A stretch of DNA of 64,000 bases from contig NZ_CP051155.1 in the NCBI RefSeq assembly GCF_012277275.1, forward strand, positions 1,178,001 through 1,242,000, given 5' to 3'. This stretch comes from Gephyromycinifex aptenodytis (GTDB lineage: Bacteria > Actinomycetota > Actinomycetes > Actinomycetales > Dermatophilaceae). Both the position numbers and the translations under genes were made by a program. The notes under the pieces are model-generated. The model had not been told where the DNA came from, ran no database searches, and saw only the letters and a list, made by a program, of their open reading frames with translations. This document shows positions 54,308 through 64,000 of this stretch, piece after piece. Position 1 is the first letter of the stretch. Each line of letters opens with the position of its first letter.

Positions 54308-54529
54308 TCAGCGGTAGCGGAAAACGATGCGACCGCGGGAGAGGTCATACGGGCTGAGTTCAACAACGACCCGGTCCTCAGGGAGGATTCGGATGTAGTG
54401 CTGACGCATTTTGCCCGAGATGTGAGCAAGGACCTTATGGCCGTTGCTCAGCTCCACACGGAACATCGCGTTAGGCAGGGCTTCGACGATCGTGCCCTCG
54501 ATCTCGATGACGCCGTCCTTCTTGGCCAT
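54308..54529 (-). CDS. infA: Translation initiation factor IF-1
   Basis: A 73-residue IF-1 from the ATG at 54529 with a GGAGGAC site. It is an S1-type OB fold: [37 protein letters not shown] and the terminal [13 protein letters not shown]. Confidence 0.97.
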   Translation of the reverse strand: MAKKDGVIEIEGTIVEALPNAMFRVELSNGHKVLAHISGKMRQHYIRILPEDRVVVELSPYDLSRGRIVFRYR

Positions 54530-54740
54530 GTCCTCCGCAATCCGTTGAGCCGCCCTAGGGCGGTGTCCTTCCGGGCGAGCCCGGCGTACTGTCCGGCGCG
54601 CTGAATAGATCGCGCCGGTGTGGCTCCGCACGTCGCTGCGCGAGGGCAGGACAAACGGGGCCGACTGTGAAGTCTAGTGATCCAGGGGGCGTAACGCTAA
54701 TCGGGCCACCCTCGCACCGCACGCGGCGCGGCGGGCTGCC

Positions 54741-55598
54741 TCATTCATGTGGGGTAGCGCCGCAGGAGAGCCCGAGCCGAGACAGTTCGGCCGCTCCCCC
54801 ATCCAGCGCCGTCAGCACGAAGGGCCCGGTGGGTGTAGCCGCCACGGTGTGCTCGATATGGGCTGCCCGCGTGCCGTCAAGGGTGACCACCGTCCAGCCA
54901 TCCTCGAGTTCGCGCGTCTGGTCTGTACCCAGGGTGACCATGGGTTCGATAGCCACGGTCGCGCCCGCTGGGATCGCCGGGCCGCGGGATCGAACACGGA
55001 AGTTCGGCACCCCCGGGGACAGGTGCATTTCGCGGCCGATGGCGTGGCCCTCGTAGCCGTCCACGATGCCGAACGTATAGGGACCGCCGGGCAGGCTTTG
55101 TTGCACCTGTTCGAGGTGGTCTTCAACCGCCGCCCCGATGTCGTGCAGCCGGCCCCCGACGCTGAACGCGGCGATGCCGGCCCACAACGCACCCCGGGTC
55201 GCCTCGATGAGGGCTAGATCTTCGGGACGTGCGGCTTCCTCGCCACCGACGATGAACGAAACGGCCGCGTCGCCGTGCCACCCGTCCACGCTGGCGCCAC
55301 AGTCCACCGACACCAGGTCCCCTGGGACAACCCGTTTGCTACCGGGGATGCCGTGCACGACCTCGTTGTTGACGCTGACGCACAAGGTATGGCGATAGCC
55401 GGGAACCCCCGGAAAGGACGGGATGGCACCCTCACTACGGATCATGTCTTCAGCCAGTCGGTCCAGGGCGAGCGTCGCGGTCCCCTCGACGCAGGACTCT
55501 TGGACCAATTGCAATGCACGGGCAACGACCAGGCCCGCCTTCCGCATGGCGAGGATGTCGTGCGGAGGGCGGGCTGTCAGCCGGTTAGCACCAAACAC
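54741..55598 (-). CDS. map: Type I methionine aminopeptidase
   Basis: A 285-residue enzyme that removes the initiator Met. The metal ligands lie in VDCGASVDGWHGDAAVSF (two Asp), GYEGHAIGREMH (His), AIEPMVTLG (Glu) and HIEHTVA (Glu). The start is GTG, five bases after adk. A 211-base gap follows before infA. Confidence 0.95.
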   Translation of the reverse strand: MFGANRLTARPPHDILAMRKAGLVVARALQLVQESCVEGTATLALDRLAEDMIRSEGAIPSFPGVPGYRHTLCVSVNNEVVHGIPGSKRVVPGDLVSVDCGASVDGWHGDAAVSFIVGGEEAARPEDLALIEATRGALWAGIAAFSVGGRLHDIGAAVEDHLEQVQQSLPGGPYTFGIVDGYEGHAIGREMHLSPGVPNFRVRSRGPAIPAGATVAIEPMVTLGTDQTRELEDGWTVVTLDGTRAAHIEHTVAATPTGPFVLTALDGGAAELSRLGLSCGATPHE

Positions 55599-55603
55599 GC
55601 GGG

Positions 55604-56167
55604 TCAGCGGCCCAACGCTGCCATCAAGCGGGCGAAAACTACGTCGACCTCGCTCATACCATCCACTTCACGCAGCAACCCGCGCTCGCGGTAGAGCGTG
55701 GACAGCGGCTCGGTCTGCTGGACGTAGATGCTCATCCGTTCCCGGATGACCTCTTCGGTGTCATCGGCGCGACCCTCGATCTCGGCACGCTTCAACAGTC
55801 GGGCGACGACCTCCTCGGTGTCGACCGTCAGTTCCAACACCGCGTCCAGGGCATGACCCTGTTCGGCCAACAGGGCGTCCAGAGCCTCCACCTGGGCAAG
55901 GGTGCGCGGGTAGCCGTCCAGGAGATAGCCGCCGGCGGCATCGTCATGGGACAACCGGTCCGCCACGATGGCATTCGTCACGTCGTCGGGTACGAACTTG
56001 CCGGCTGCCAGCAGCTCCTGCACTTGCTGGCCCAGCTCCGTACCCTCTTTGATGTTCGCGCGGAAGATGTCGCCGGTGGAGATGGCGGGGATGTCCAATG
56101 TCTCGGACAGCCGCGCCGATTGTGTCCCTTTACCGGCCCCCGGCGGGCCCAGGATGATCAGTCGCAT
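55604..56167 (-). CDS. adk: Adenylate kinase
   Basis: A 187-residue kinase, the short form without an expanded LID. The P-loop is GPPGAGKGT (7-15), AMP-binding [12 protein letters not shown] and catalytic Arg residues in [20 protein letters not shown]. Its ATG overlaps the secY stop (TGATG). Confidence 0.96.
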   Translation of the reverse strand: MRLIILGPPGAGKGTQSARLSETLDIPAISTGDIFRANIKEGTELGQQVQELLAAGKFVPDDVTNAIVADRLSHDDAAGGYLLDGYPRTLAQVEALDALLAEQGHALDAVLELTVDTEEVVARLLKRAEIEGRADDTEEVIRERMSIYVQQTEPLSTLYRERGLLREVDGMSEVDVVFARLMAALGR

Positions 56168-57477
56168 CAGCGGAGGAACCCTTCGTAGTGTCGCTGCTGC
56201 AGCTGCGACTCGATCTGCTTCACCGTTTCCAGGCCAACGCCCACGATGATGAGGATCGAGGTACCGCCGAAGGGGAAGTTCTGATCGGCGTTGATCACAA
56301 CGAAGGCGATGAGCGGGATGAGGGACACCAACGCGAGGTACAGCGCCCCCACCACAGTGATGCGATTGAGAACGTAGCTGAGGTATTCGGCCGTAGGCCG
56401 TCCCGCGCGGATGCCCGGGATGAACCCACCGTACTTCTTCATGTTGTCTGCGACCTCGACTGGATTGAACGAAATCGAAACGTAGAAGAACGTGAAGAAG
56501 AGGATCAGCAGGATGTAGGTCGCCATGTACCACGGACTGCCGTGGTTGAGCATGTTCGCGGCGATCCACGCCACCCACCCCGGGGGGTTGGGGTTGCTCT
56601 GCTGGAACTGCACCAGCAGCCCCGGGATCGCCAGCATCGAGCTGGCGAAGATCACCGGGATCACGCCGGCTTGGTTCACCTTGAGCGGGATGTACGTCGA
56701 GGTGCCGCCGTACATGCGGCGACCGACCATGCGCTTGGCGTACTGCACCGGGATCCGCCGTTGACACTGCTCGACGAAGACCACAGCGGTGATGATCGCG
56801 AATCCGATGAGGATGACGAGGATGAAGGTGTCCCACCGGCCGTCACGCTGCTTGATCGCCCACAGCGAACCGGGGAAGCCGGCCGCGATGGAGGTGAAGA
56901 TCAGCAGGGACATACCGTTACCGACGCCACGCTCGGTGATGAGCTCCCCCAGCCACATGATCAGGCCGGTACCTGCCGTCATCGTCAGCACCATGATGAT
57001 CAGCGTCACCGGCGACTCGTTGGTGAGGATGTTGGTACAACTCGGCCCGAAGAGTTGCTCCGGGTTACGCGCAAAGGTGACGAACGTCGAGCTCTGCAGA
57101 ATCGCCAGCCCGATCGTCAAGTACCGGGTGTACTGAGTCATCTTGGCTTGCCCGGTCTGTCCCTCTTGCTTGAGGGCCTCGAAGCGGGGGATGACAACCG
57201 TCAGCAGCTGGATGATGATGCTGGCCGTGATGTACGGCATGATCCCCAGCGCGAAGATCGACAGCTGCAGCAGTGCCCCACCGCTGAAGAGGTTCGCCAG
57301 CCCGAGGAACTGGTTGGTTTGCCCACCAGTTGGGCGACATTTTTGAATCTCGACGTAACTGACCCCGGGGGTGGGTACGAACGAGCCAAGCCGGAAGATC
57401 GCCATCACGGTAAGCGTGAAAAGAATCTTCCGACGCAGGTCCGGCGTCTTGAAGGCACGGACAAACGCGGTGAGCAC
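56167..57477 (-). CDS. secY: Preprotein translocase subunit SecY
   Basis: A 436-residue SecY with ten TM segments, from the GTG at 57477 behind [41 protein letters not shown] (seen as [19 protein letters not shown]) and [13 protein letters not shown] are family segments. A U-tailed terminator lies upstream, so secY-adk-map must have its own promoter in about 100 bases. Confidence 0.96.
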   Translation of the reverse strand: MLTAFVRAFKTPDLRRKILFTLTVMAIFRLGSFVPTPGVSYVEIQKCRPTGGQTNQFLGLANLFSGGALLQLSIFALGIMPYITASIIIQLLTVVIPRFEALKQEGQTGQAKMTQYTRYLTIGLAILQSSTFVTFARNPEQLFGPSCTNILTNESPVTLIIMVLTMTAGTGLIMWLGELITERGVGNGMSLLIFTSIAAGFPGSLWAIKQRDGRWDTFILVILIGFAIITAVVFVEQCQRRIPVQYAKRMVGRRMYGGTSTYIPLKVNQAGVIPVIFASSMLAIPGLLVQFQQSNPNPPGWVAWIAANMLNHGSPWYMATYILLILFFTFFYVSISFNPVEVADNMKKYGGFIPGIRAGRPTAEYLSYVLNRITVVGALYLALVSLIPLIAFVVINADQNFPFGGTSILIIVGVGLETVKQIESQLQQRHYEGFLR

Positions 57478-57575
57478 TGAACCCTCCCAGGGGCGCGCAT
57501 CCCCCGTCAGACCGGGGGAATCGCCCAATAGCGTGCTGACACAAACAAAATGGGACACAGGTCCCCAACACAAAA

Positions 57576-57621
57576 CGATAACACCCCGCCGCCGGGTGAT
57601 CCGGCACGCGGGGTGTTATCG
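57576..57621 (-). terminator. Intrinsic terminator between rplO and secY
   Basis: A perfect 14-base stem, CGATAACACCCCGC (57576-57589) and GCGGGGTGTTATCG (57608-57621), followed on the minus strand by TTTTGTGTT, the only hairpin here with a good U-tail. It splits the spc cluster in two. Confidence 0.85.
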
Positions 57622-57666
57622 ACGTGCTGATGCACTCATGAAGAGAGTCCTGGTGGGGACCCAGCC

Positions 57667-58152
57667 TCAGAGCTGGTTCGCGGTTCCTCCCGCGGCCTCG
57701 ATCTTCTGCTTGGCAGAGGCCGAGAACCGATGAGCCGAAACAGTGACTGCAACCGAGAGGTCGCCATCGCCGAGCACCTTGACGAGGTGGCCCTTGCGGA
57801 CAGCACCCTTTTCGACGAGGTCCGCGACGGTGACCTCTCCACCCTGCGGGTACAGGGCCGAGAGCTTGTCCAGGTTGACAACCTGGTACTCGGTGCGGAA
57901 CGGGTTGGTGAACCCGCGCAGCTTCGGAAGCCGCATGTGCAACGGCATCTGGCCACCCTCGAAGCCCAAGGACACCTGGTTGCGTGCCCTCGTGCCCTTG
58001 GTTCCGCGGCCAGCGGTCTTGCCCTTGCTCGCTTCACCGCGACCGACGCGGGTACGCGCGGTCTTGGCTCCGGGAGCGGGACGAAGGTGGTGGACCTTCA
58101 GCGCGTGCGTGCGCCCACCATCCTGCGGGGTTGGTTCGGTCGTATCGGCCAT
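57667..58152 (-). CDS. rplO: 50S ribosomal protein uL15
   Basis: A 161-residue uL15. [20 protein letters not shown] leads into the Gly/Lys-rich [17 protein letters not shown] region. Last gene before the terminator; one base from rpmD. Confidence 0.96.
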   Translation of the reverse strand: MADTTEPTPQDGGRTHALKVHHLRPAPGAKTARTRVGRGEASKGKTAGRGTKGTRARNQVSLGFEGGQMPLHMRLPKLRGFTNPFRTEYQVVNLDKLSALYPQGGEVTVADLVEKGAVRKGHLVKVLGDGDLSVAVTVSAHRFSASAKQKIEAAGGTANQL

Positions 58153-58153
58153 G

Positions 58154-58336
58154 TCAGTCAACCTCCTCGACGGCGACAAGATGAGTCACCGTGCGGATCA
58201 TGCCCCGGATCTCCGGGCGATCCTCCTTGACGACGACGTCGCCAATGCGCTTGAGACCAAGCGAACGCAGCGTGTCGCGTTGATTCTGCTTGCCGCCGAT
58301 CTCCGAACGGGTCTGGGTCACCTTGAGCTGTGCCAT
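58154..58336 (-). CDS. rpmD: 50S ribosomal protein uL30
   Basis: A 60-residue uL30: [20 protein letters not shown], then [20 protein letters not shown]. Its ATG overlaps the rpsE stop (TGATG). Confidence 0.96.
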   Translation of the reverse strand: MAQLKVTQTRSEIGGKQNQRDTLRSLGLKRIGDVVVKEDRPEIRGMIRTVTHLVAVEEVD

Positions 58337-58980
58337 CACGCACCAGCCCCCGCAGCGCGGGCGCGGAGCATGGCCGCCGGAGCGACATCCTCCAGGGGCA
58401 GGCCACGGCGCGCCGCGACTGCCTCCGGCTGCTCCAGATCGCGCAACGCCTGCACCGTCGCGTGGACGATGTTGATGGCGTTCTGCGAACCGAGCGACTT
58501 GCTCAGGACGTCCCGGATACCGGCGCACTCCAGTACGGCGCGCACCGGCCCACCGGCGATCACACCGGTACCAGGCGAAGCCGGGCGCAGCAGCACGACC
58601 CCGGCAGCAGCCTCACCCTGAACGGGGTGAGGGATGGTGCCCTGGATGCGAGGCACGCGGAAGAAGTTCTTCTTGGCCTCTTCCACGCCCTTGGCGATGG
58701 CCGCAGGAACTTCCTTGGCCTTGCCGTAGCCGACACCGACGGTGCCGTCACCGTCGCCCACCACGACCAGCGCGGTGAAGCTGAAGCGACGACCACCCTT
58801 GACGACCTTGGAGACGCGGTTGATGGTGACGACGCGCTCCATGAACTGGTTGCGGTCTTCGTCACGCCCCCGGCGGTTGTCGCGGTCCTTGCGGTCCCGA
58901 CGGTCATTGCGGTCATTCCCGCCTGCGCTAGCACCGGTGGCGACACCGGCGCCGGCGCCGCGGCGCTGAGGTCCTGGCAT
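58336..58980 (-). CDS. rpsE: 30S ribosomal protein uS5
   Basis: A 214-residue uS5. The core starts at [20 protein letters not shown]. The first 45 residues are an Asp/Arg/Asn-rich, low-complexity extension ([20 protein letters not shown]) seen in actinobacteria. Confidence 0.96.
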   Translation of the reverse strand: MPGPQRRGAGAGVATGASAGGNDRNDRRDRKDRDNRRGRDEDRNQFMERVVTINRVSKVVKGGRRFSFTALVVVGDGDGTVGVGYGKAKEVPAAIAKGVEEAKKNFFRVPRIQGTIPHPVQGEAAAGVVLLRPASPGTGVIAGGPVRAVLECAGIRDVLSKSLGSQNAINIVHATVQALRDLEQPEAVAARRGLPLEDVAPAAMLRARAAGAGA

Positions 58981-59014
58981 CAGACGTTCCTCTTCTCTGG
59001 GTTGCGTGTCGTGT

Positions 59015-59389
59015 TCACAGGGACAGCCCGCCCTCTCGCGCGCCGTCGGCAATAGCCGAGATGCGCCCGTGGTACTGGCTGCCGCCACGGTCGAACACGA
59101 CGGCCTCGACACCGGCCTCCTTGGCGCGGGCGGCCACGAGCTCGCCGACCTTGCGCGCCTTGGCGGTCTTGTCGCCCTCGAACGAGCGGAGGTCCGCCTC
59201 CATCGTCGAGGCCGATGCGACCGTACGGCCCACCGTGTCATCGACGACCTGGACGAACACGTGGCGTGCTGAACGCGTCACGACGAGACGGGGACGTTCC
59301 GACGTGCCCGTAACCCGCTTGCGGACGCGGATGTGACGACGGCTGCGGGCAGCCGTCTTGCTCTTGCCGCGCTTGACGGTAATAGCCAT
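59015..59389 (-). CDS. rplR: 50S ribosomal protein uL18
   Basis: A 124-residue uL18 with [19 protein letters not shown] and [20 protein letters not shown]; it binds 5S rRNA. Three bases separate it from rplF. Confidence 0.97.
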   Translation of the reverse strand: MAITVKRGKSKTAARSRRHIRVRKRVTGTSERPRLVVTRSARHVFVQVVDDTVGRTVASASTMEADLRSFEGDKTAKARKVGELVAARAKEAGVEAVVFDRGGSQYHGRISAIADGAREGGLSL

Positions 59390-59392
59390 GGC

Positions 59393-59932
59393 TTACTTAC
59401 CAGCCTTTCCGACCTTGCGGCGGATCTGCTCGCCCGCGTACCGAACACCCTTGCCCTTGTACGGGTCAGGCTGACGGAGCTTGCGGATGTTCGCGGCGAC
59501 CTCGCCGACGAGCTGCTTGTCGATTCCCTCGACCATGAATTTGGTGGGGCTTTCGACGGTGAACGTGATGCCCTCGGGCGCGGTCACGCTGATGGGGTGG
59601 CTGTACCCGAGCGCGAACTCGAGGTTGCCGCCCTTGTTCACCACGCGGTAGCCGGTGCCGAAGATTTCCATCTTCTTCTGGTACCCGGTCGTGACGCCCT
59701 GGACCATGTTCGCGATGAGCGAACGGGTCAGGCCGTGCAGCGACCGAGAATCGCGGTGGTCATCGGGGCGTGAAACCTCGATGGCGCCTTCGTCTCCGCG
59801 GGTGACACGAATGGGGTCACTGACTGTAAGCGCCAGTTCACCCTTCGGGCCCTTGACCGTAACGGCCTGGCCGTCGATGGTCACGTCCACACCCGACGGC
59901 ACGGTGACGGGGAGTCGTCCAATACGGGACAT
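59393..59932 (-). CDS. rplF: 50S ribosomal protein uL6
   Basis: A 179-residue uL6: [20 protein letters not shown] and the C-terminal signature [19 protein letters not shown]. Confidence 0.97.
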   Translation of the reverse strand: MSRIGRLPVTVPSGVDVTIDGQAVTVKGPKGELALTVSDPIRVTRGDEGAIEVSRPDDHRDSRSLHGLTRSLIANMVQGVTTGYQKKMEIFGTGYRVVNKGGNLEFALGYSHPISVTAPEGITFTVESPTKFMVEGIDKQLVGEVAANIRKLRQPDPYKGKGVRYAGEQIRRKVGKAGK

Positions 59933-59959
59933 ATCCGGTCTCCTCTCCTACTCGTCGGG

Positions 59960-60358
59960 TTACCAGACGTAGGCGAGGACTTCCCCACCTACGCCCTTGT
60001 TTGCAGCTTGCTTGTCGGTCAGCAGACCAGAGGACGTGGAGATGATCGCCACGCCGAGGCCTCCGAGGACCTTGGGCAGGTTCGTCGACTTCGCGTACAC
60101 ACGGAGTCCAGGCTTGGACACCCGCCGAACGCCAGAGATCGAACGCTCCCGGTTGGGGCCGTACTTCAGCTCGATGATGAGCGTCTTGCCCACCTCAGCG
60201 TCTTCCACACGCCAACTACCGATGTAACCCTCAGAAGTGAGAATCTCGGCGATGTTGGCCTTGAGCTTTGAAAACGGCATGGACACTGCGTCGTGGTGCG
60301 CCGAGTTGGCGTTCCGAACGCGCGTGAGCATGTCCGCGATGGGGTCTGTCATCGTCAT
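59960..60358 (-). CDS. rpsH: 30S ribosomal protein uS8
   Basis: A 132-residue uS8: [20 protein letters not shown] and the C-terminal [20 protein letters not shown]. Confidence 0.97.
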   Translation of the reverse strand: MTMTDPIADMLTRVRNANSAHHDAVSMPFSKLKANIAEILTSEGYIGSWRVEDAEVGKTLIIELKYGPNRERSISGVRRVSKPGLRVYAKSTNLPKVLGGLGVAIISTSSGLLTDKQAANKGVGGEVLAYVW

Positions 60359-60452
60359 TTTGGGCTTCTCCGCCCTTCCTCACCGCGGTTTCGCACCGGC
60401 ACAGGATGCGCCGGGGACCTTCGGTGTAGAAGCGTTGTCGTTGGACGAGCTG

Positions 60453-60638
60453 TTACCAGCTGCTCTTGGTGACGCCGGGCAGCTCACCGCGGTGAGCCAT
60501 TTCGCGCAGGCACACCCGGCAGAGACCGAACTTGCGGTACACCGAGTGCGGACGCCCGCACCGCTGGCAGCGGGTATAGCCGCGCACCTTGAACTTGGGC
60601 TTGGCATTGGCCTTGTTGATCAGCGCAGTCTTGGCCAC
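60453..60638 (-). CDS. rpsN: 30S ribosomal protein uS14, zinc type
   Basis: A 61-residue type Z uS14. The zinc ligands C24, C27, C40 and C43 ([11 protein letters not shown] and [19 protein letters not shown]) are all present. A zinc-free copy, common in actinomycetes for zinc shortage, is not in this window. Confidence 0.97.
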   Translation of the reverse strand: MAKTALINKANAKPKFKVRGYTRCQRCGRPHSVYRKFGLCRVCLREMAHRGELPGVTKSSW

Positions 60639-60640
60639 GG

Positions 60641-61213
60641 TCAGTTCTCCTTGAACGGGAATCCGAGGTGACGCAACAGCGCCCGGCCCTCGTCGTCGTT
60701 GGTCGCCGTGGTGACGACCGTGATGTCCATACCCCGAACGTGGTCGATCCGGTCCTGGTCGATCTCGTAGAACATGGACTGCTCGTTGAGGCCGAACGTG
60801 TAGTTGCCACGGCCGTCGAACTGGTTGGCCGACAGACCACGGAAGTCACGGATCCGCGGGAGTGCAACCGAGACCAGACGGTCCAGGAACTCCCACATTC
60901 GGTCGCCCCGCAGGGTGGCGTGACAACCGATCGGCATGCCCTCACGCAGCTTGAACTGCGCGATGGACTTGCGCGCCTTGGTGACCACCGGCTTCTGACC
61001 GGTGATCGCCGTGAGGTCGCGCACTGCGCCCTCGATGCGCTTGCTGTCCTTGGCTGCTTCGCCGACACCCATGTTGACAACGACCTTGACGACGCCAGGA
61101 ATCTGCATGACGTTGCCGTAGCCGAACTCCTTGGCCATTGCCGACTTGATCTGCTCGTCGTACTTGACCCGCAGGCGCGGCTTCACAGCCGGCTGCGTCG
61201 TGGTTTCGGTCAT
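60641..61213 (-). CDS. rplE: 50S ribosomal protein uL5
   Basis: A 190-residue uL5 with [20 protein letters not shown] and [20 protein letters not shown]. The start overlaps the rplX stop. Confidence 0.97.
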   Translation of the reverse strand: MTETTTQPAVKPRLRVKYDEQIKSAMAKEFGYGNVMQIPGVVKVVVNMGVGEAAKDSKRIEGAVRDLTAITGQKPVVTKARKSIAQFKLREGMPIGCHATLRGDRMWEFLDRLVSVALPRIRDFRGLSANQFDGRGNYTFGLNEQSMFYEIDQDRIDHVRGMDITVVTTATNDDEGRALLRHLGFPFKEN

Positions 61214-61578
61214 GCCAGGTCCTTCCCGGAACGCACAGCAACACGAACACGCTGAGTCTTCATGCGGCCGTCACGCTCGACGGTCTCCACCCGGGTGCGA
61301 ACCCGGGTCGGCTTCTTCGTCTCGGGGTCGACGATCGCGACATTGCTGACGTGAATCGGGGCTTCCATCGTCACGATGCCACCCGTACGCGAGCCGCGAG
61401 AGCTCTGACCGGCGCGGGTGTGCTTCGTGATGCGGTTGATGCCCTCAACCAGGACCCGGTTGGCCTCGGGGTAAACCTCGATGACCTTGCCCTGCTTGCC
61501 TCGGTCGCCGCCCTTGTCTTGCTTACGGCCAGAAATGACCTGAACCAGGTCACCCTTCTTGATTTTCATCTTGGCCAT
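61210..61578 (-). CDS. rplX: 50S ribosomal protein uL24
   Basis: A 122-residue uL24: [20 protein letters not shown] then a KOW motif [20 protein letters not shown]. Confidence 0.96.
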   Translation of the reverse strand: MAKMKIKKGDLVQVISGRKQDKGGDRGKQGKVIEVYPEANRVLVEGINRITKHTRAGQSSRGSRTGGIVTMEAPIHVSNVAIVDPETKKPTRVRTRVETVERDGRMKTQRVRVAVRSGKDLA

Positions 61579-61581
61579 GGG

Positions 61582-61950
61582 TTACAGCACCTCCGGGGCC
61601 AGCGAGATGATCTTCATGAACTTCTTGTCACGCAGTTCCCGGCCCACTGGGCCGAAGATGCGCGTGCCACGCGGGTCGCCGTCGCCCTTGAGGATGACGG
61701 CCGCGTTCTCGTCGAAGCGGATATAGGAACCGTCGGGACGACGGCGTTCCTTCTTGGTACGGACGATGACCGCCTTGACGACGTCGCCCTTCTTGACGTT
61801 GCCGCCGGGGATGGCGTCCTTGACTGCGGCGACGATGACGTCACCGATGCCGGCGTAGCGCCGACCGGAGCCACCGAGCACACGGATGCAGAGGATCTCC
61901 TTGGCGCCCGTGTTGTCGGCGACGCGAAGTCGCGACTCCTGCTGGATCAC
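61582..61950 (-). CDS. rplN: 50S ribosomal protein uL14
   Basis: A 122-residue uL14: [20 protein letters not shown] and the C-terminal [21 protein letters not shown] 124-base gap to rpsQ holds no gene. Confidence 0.97.
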   Translation of the reverse strand: MIQQESRLRVADNTGAKEILCIRVLGGSGRRYAGIGDVIVAAVKDAIPGGNVKKGDVVKAVIVRTKKERRRPDGSYIRFDENAAVILKGDGDPRGTRIFGPVGRELRDKKFMKIISLAPEVL

Positions 61951-62074
61951 TTCTCACTCCTGTCGTCGCGCTGGTTCTCTGCCCGCCTAAACGGGATGAG
62001 CCTTGCGGAACGGATCTGTGGGTCGTCCGAGCCGGGGCGGGAGGTCTCCCCCGCCGCCGGTCTCGAAAGGCTTC

Positions 62075-62377
62075 TTACTTGGCGCGCTCGAGGATCTCCA
62101 CGATTCGCCAGCGCTTGGTCGCGGACAGCGGTCGAGTCTCCATAAGGAGAACGCGGTCACCGACACCCGCCTCATTGTTCTCGTCGTGCACCTTCAGTCG
62201 GCTCGTGCGCCGCATGACCTTGCCATACAAGGCGTGCTTGACGCGGTCCTCGACCTCGACAACGACGGTTTTATCCATCTTGTCGCTGACGACGTAGCCG
62301 CGAGCAGTCTTGCGGTGCGCGCGCTCGGCAGTGGCATCCGCCACGGTGTTCTCCTCCGGGGTCGTGGTCACTGTCAA
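62075..62377 (-). CDS. rpsQ: 30S ribosomal protein uS17
   Basis: A 100-residue uS17 with [20 protein letters not shown] and [20 protein letters not shown]. The start overlaps the rpmC stop (ATGA). Confidence 0.97.
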   Translation of the reverse strand: MTVTTTPEENTVADATAERAHRKTARGYVVSDKMDKTVVVEVEDRVKHALYGKVMRRTSRLKVHDENNEAGVGDRVLLMETRPLSATKRWRIVEILERAK

Positions 62378-62610
62378 TTCGCCGCCTTCGGGTCACCGAT
62401 GTTGAGCTCGCGCTCACGCATGATCGTGTAAATCCGCGCGATGTCCTTGCGAACGGCGCGAAGCCGTCCGTGGTTCTCGAGCTGACCGGTGGCCGACTGG
62501 AAACGCAGGTTGAACAGCTCGCCCTTGGCCTTGCGCAGCTCGTCGACGAGTTTGTCGTCGGACAGCTCACGCAGGTTGTCAGGGGCCATGTCCTTGCTAC
62601 CGACCGCCAT
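62374..62610 (-). CDS. rpmC: 50S ribosomal protein uL29
   Basis: A 78-residue uL29: [20 protein letters not shown] and [19 protein letters not shown]. Overlaps rplP by one base. Confidence 0.96.
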   Translation of the reverse strand: MAVGSKDMAPDNLRELSDDKLVDELRKAKGELFNLRFQSATGQLENHGRLRAVRKDIARIYTIMRERELNIGDPKAAN

Positions 62611-63029
62611 CAGTTGTCACCACCCTCACGCGCCACGAAGCGGCACTTCATCGGGAGTTTGTGGGTCGCCAGCCGCATTGCTTCACGGGCGACCTCTTCG
62701 GAAACGCCGGACAGCTCGAACATGATGCGTCCGGGCTTCACGTTTGCGACCCACCACTCGGGGGAACCCTTACCGGAACCCATGCGGGTTTCAGCAGGCT
62801 TCTTGGTCAGCGGACGGTCCGGGTAGATGTTGATCCACACCTTTCCGCCACGCTTGATGTAACGGGTCATAGCGATACGCGCCGACTCGATCTGCCGGTT
62901 GGTGACGTAGGCCGGCGTGATCGCCTGGAGACCGTAGTCCCCGAATGCGATCTGGGTGCCGCCCTTGGCCATACCGCGGCGGGTCGGGTGGTGCTGCTTA
63001 CGGTGCTTGACTCGGCGAGGAATCAGCAT
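62610..63029 (-). CDS. rplP: 50S ribosomal protein uL16
   Basis: A 139-residue uL16: [20 protein letters not shown] and [20 protein letters not shown], plus the [19 protein letters not shown] peptidyl-transferase-side loop. Confidence 0.97.
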   Translation of the reverse strand: MLIPRRVKHRKQHHPTRRGMAKGGTQIAFGDYGLQAITPAYVTNRQIESARIAMTRYIKRGGKVWINIYPDRPLTKKPAETRMGSGKGSPEWWVANVKPGRIMFELSGVSEEVAREAMRLATHKLPMKCRFVAREGGDN

Positions 63030-63868
63030 CAGGACGCTCCTCCGTCGGTGTTCGCGGGCGCACCGGCCGTTGCGGGTGCACCTGCGGGGGCGGCACCTGC
63101 GTCACGACCGCCGCGGGTAGCGCGCTCGGTACCGGGCCGACGGCCACGGGCGGGGCGGTCGCCCCGGTCAGCGCGGGGACCGCGAGCGGGACGGCTCGGA
63201 GCTGCAGCCTGCTGGGCTGCCAGTTCCTTCGCGGTCATGTCGCCCTTGTAGATCCAAACCTTCACGCCGATGCGGCCGAAGGTGGTGCGGGCCTCGTAGA
63301 AGCCGTAGTCGATCTGCGCACGCAGGGTGTGCAGCGGCACGCGCCCTTCGCGGTAGAACTCCGAGCGGCTCATCTCGGCGCCGCCGAGACGACCCGAACA
63401 CTGCACTCGGATGCCCTTGGCGCCGGCGCGCAACGAGGACTGCATGCCCTTGCGCATCGCACGACGGAAGGAGACACGAGCGCTGAGCTGCTCGGCGATG
63501 CCCTGGGCCACAAGCTGCGCGTCCATCTCGGGGTTCTTGACCTCGAGGATGTTCAGCTGCACCTGCTTGCCCGTGAGCTTCTCCAGCTCGCCGCGGATAC
63601 GGTCTGCCTCGGCGCCGCGGCGACCGATGACGATGCCCGGACGCGCGGTGTGGATGTCGACACGAACGCGATCACGCGTGCGCTCGATTTCGACGCGGCT
63701 GATGCCAGCCCGCTCCATGCCCGTGGACATGAGGCGGCGGATCGCCACGTCTTCCTTGACGTAGTCGCGGTAGCGCTGGCCGACCTTGGTGCTGTCGGCG
63801 AACCAGCGGCTCTTGTGCTCGGTGGTGATACCGAGGCGAAACCCGTGCGGGTTGACCTTCTGACCCAT
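63029..63868 (-). CDS. rpsC: 30S ribosomal protein uS3
   Basis: A 279-residue uS3. The KH domain has [20 protein letters not shown]. The C-terminal 60 residues are an Ala/Arg/Pro-rich disordered tail common in actinobacteria. Its ATG overlaps the rplV stop (TAATG). Confidence 0.97.
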   Translation of the reverse strand: MGQKVNPHGFRLGITTEHKSRWFADSTKVGQRYRDYVKEDVAIRRLMSTGMERAGISRVEIERTRDRVRVDIHTARPGIVIGRRGAEADRIRGELEKLTGKQVQLNILEVKNPEMDAQLVAQGIAEQLSARVSFRRAMRKGMQSSLRAGAKGIRVQCSGRLGGAEMSRSEFYREGRVPLHTLRAQIDYGFYEARTTFGRIGVKVWIYKGDMTAKELAAQQAAAPSRPARGPRADRGDRPARGRRPGTERATRGGRDAGAAPAGAPATAGAPANTDGGAS

Positions 63869-64000
63869 TAGCGGGTGCCTCCCTTGCTGGACGTCGACGG
63901 CTGAGCGACGTGGACCGTGATGTGGCTCGTGCGCTTCAGGATCTTGTAAGCCCGACCCTGTGCACGCGGCTGGAACCGCTTCATGGTCGGTCCCTCGTCG
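63868..64000 (-). CDS. rplV: 50S ribosomal protein uL22 (C-terminal part, runs off the window)
   Basis: The last 43 codons of uL22, ending at the TAA at 63870-63868. [20 protein letters not shown] is the conserved C-terminal loop reaching the exit tunnel, followed by a short SSKGGTR tail. The rest lies past base 64000, presumably with rpsS and rplB. Confidence 0.95.
   Translation of the reverse strand, partial: DEGPTMKRFQPRAQGRAYKILKRTSHITVHVAQPSTSSKGGTR

Noticed and set aside
56188-57480. A 430-codon plus-strand frame opposite secY
   Set aside because: Asp/Arg/His-rich translation without motif, fully antisense to secY; typical of high-GC shadows.

Overview
This window is high-GC DNA from an actinomycete, probably in or near the Micrococcales. 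The evidence is the strong G/C bias at third codon positions, the DtxR/IdeR-type iron boxes, an IrtAB-type siderophore importer otherwise best known from mycobacteria, a PucR-type regulator divergent from gabT, the xseB-xseA-ispH neighbourhood with a DUF4245 gene, and a zinc-type uS14. I see no phage, insertion sequence, CRISPR array, tRNA or rRNA. Species cannot be fixed from the sequence alone.

Layout. 0-10.3 kb: a class I amidotransferase homologue without its cysteine; a minus-strand catabolic operon (gabT, a short gabD-like remnant, a class III CoA-transferase, glutaryl-CoA dehydrogenase) that reads as 5-aminovalerate/glutarate breakdown, with a divergent PucR regulator; an acyl-CoA synthetase pseudogene; a hemerythrin; an FAD monooxygenase; a DJ-1/PfpI protein; and an intact amidotransferase paralogue. 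10.4-27.4 kb: an iron-acquisition island. It holds two tandem PepSY membrane proteins, a small membrane protein, a FatB/YclQ-type siderophore binding protein with two permeases and an ATPase, an MhuD-like heme monooxygenase, ECF S and T components with only a broken ATPase remnant, a separate siderophore-interacting flavoprotein, IrtB, IrtA and a TetR regulator. Four DtxR/IdeR-like boxes sit at its promoters.

27.6-37.4 kb: housekeeping and small genes (DinB-like, TenA, fumC, ychF, rmuC, ispH, xseAB, DUF4245). 37.5-42 kb: a sugar ABC operon in LpqY-SugA-SugB-SugC order. 42.2-44.7 kb: a class I Fe-S fumarase coupled to a beta-carbonic anhydrase. 44.7-47.3 kb: rplM-rpsI-glmM. 47.5-50.4 kb: an ArsR-type regulator, truA and a class A beta-lactamase-fold protein. 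50.5-64 kb: the alpha and spc ribosomal clusters plus the end of the S10 cluster, all on the minus strand, from rplQ back to a partial rplV at the window edge. A U-tailed terminator separates rplO from secY.

How it fits together. The iron island appears built to steal siderophores and heme rather than make them: there is no siderophore biosynthesis gene here. Import is by two unrelated ABC systems, reduction or release is by SIP flavoproteins and possibly the PepSY proteins, and heme iron is freed by the MhuD-like enzyme, largely under one iron repressor. The ECF S/T pair with its lost ATPase but intact iron box is the least explained part. Several other loci show partial decay: gabD remnant, fadD fragment, ATPase remnant and the cysteine-less amidotransferase.
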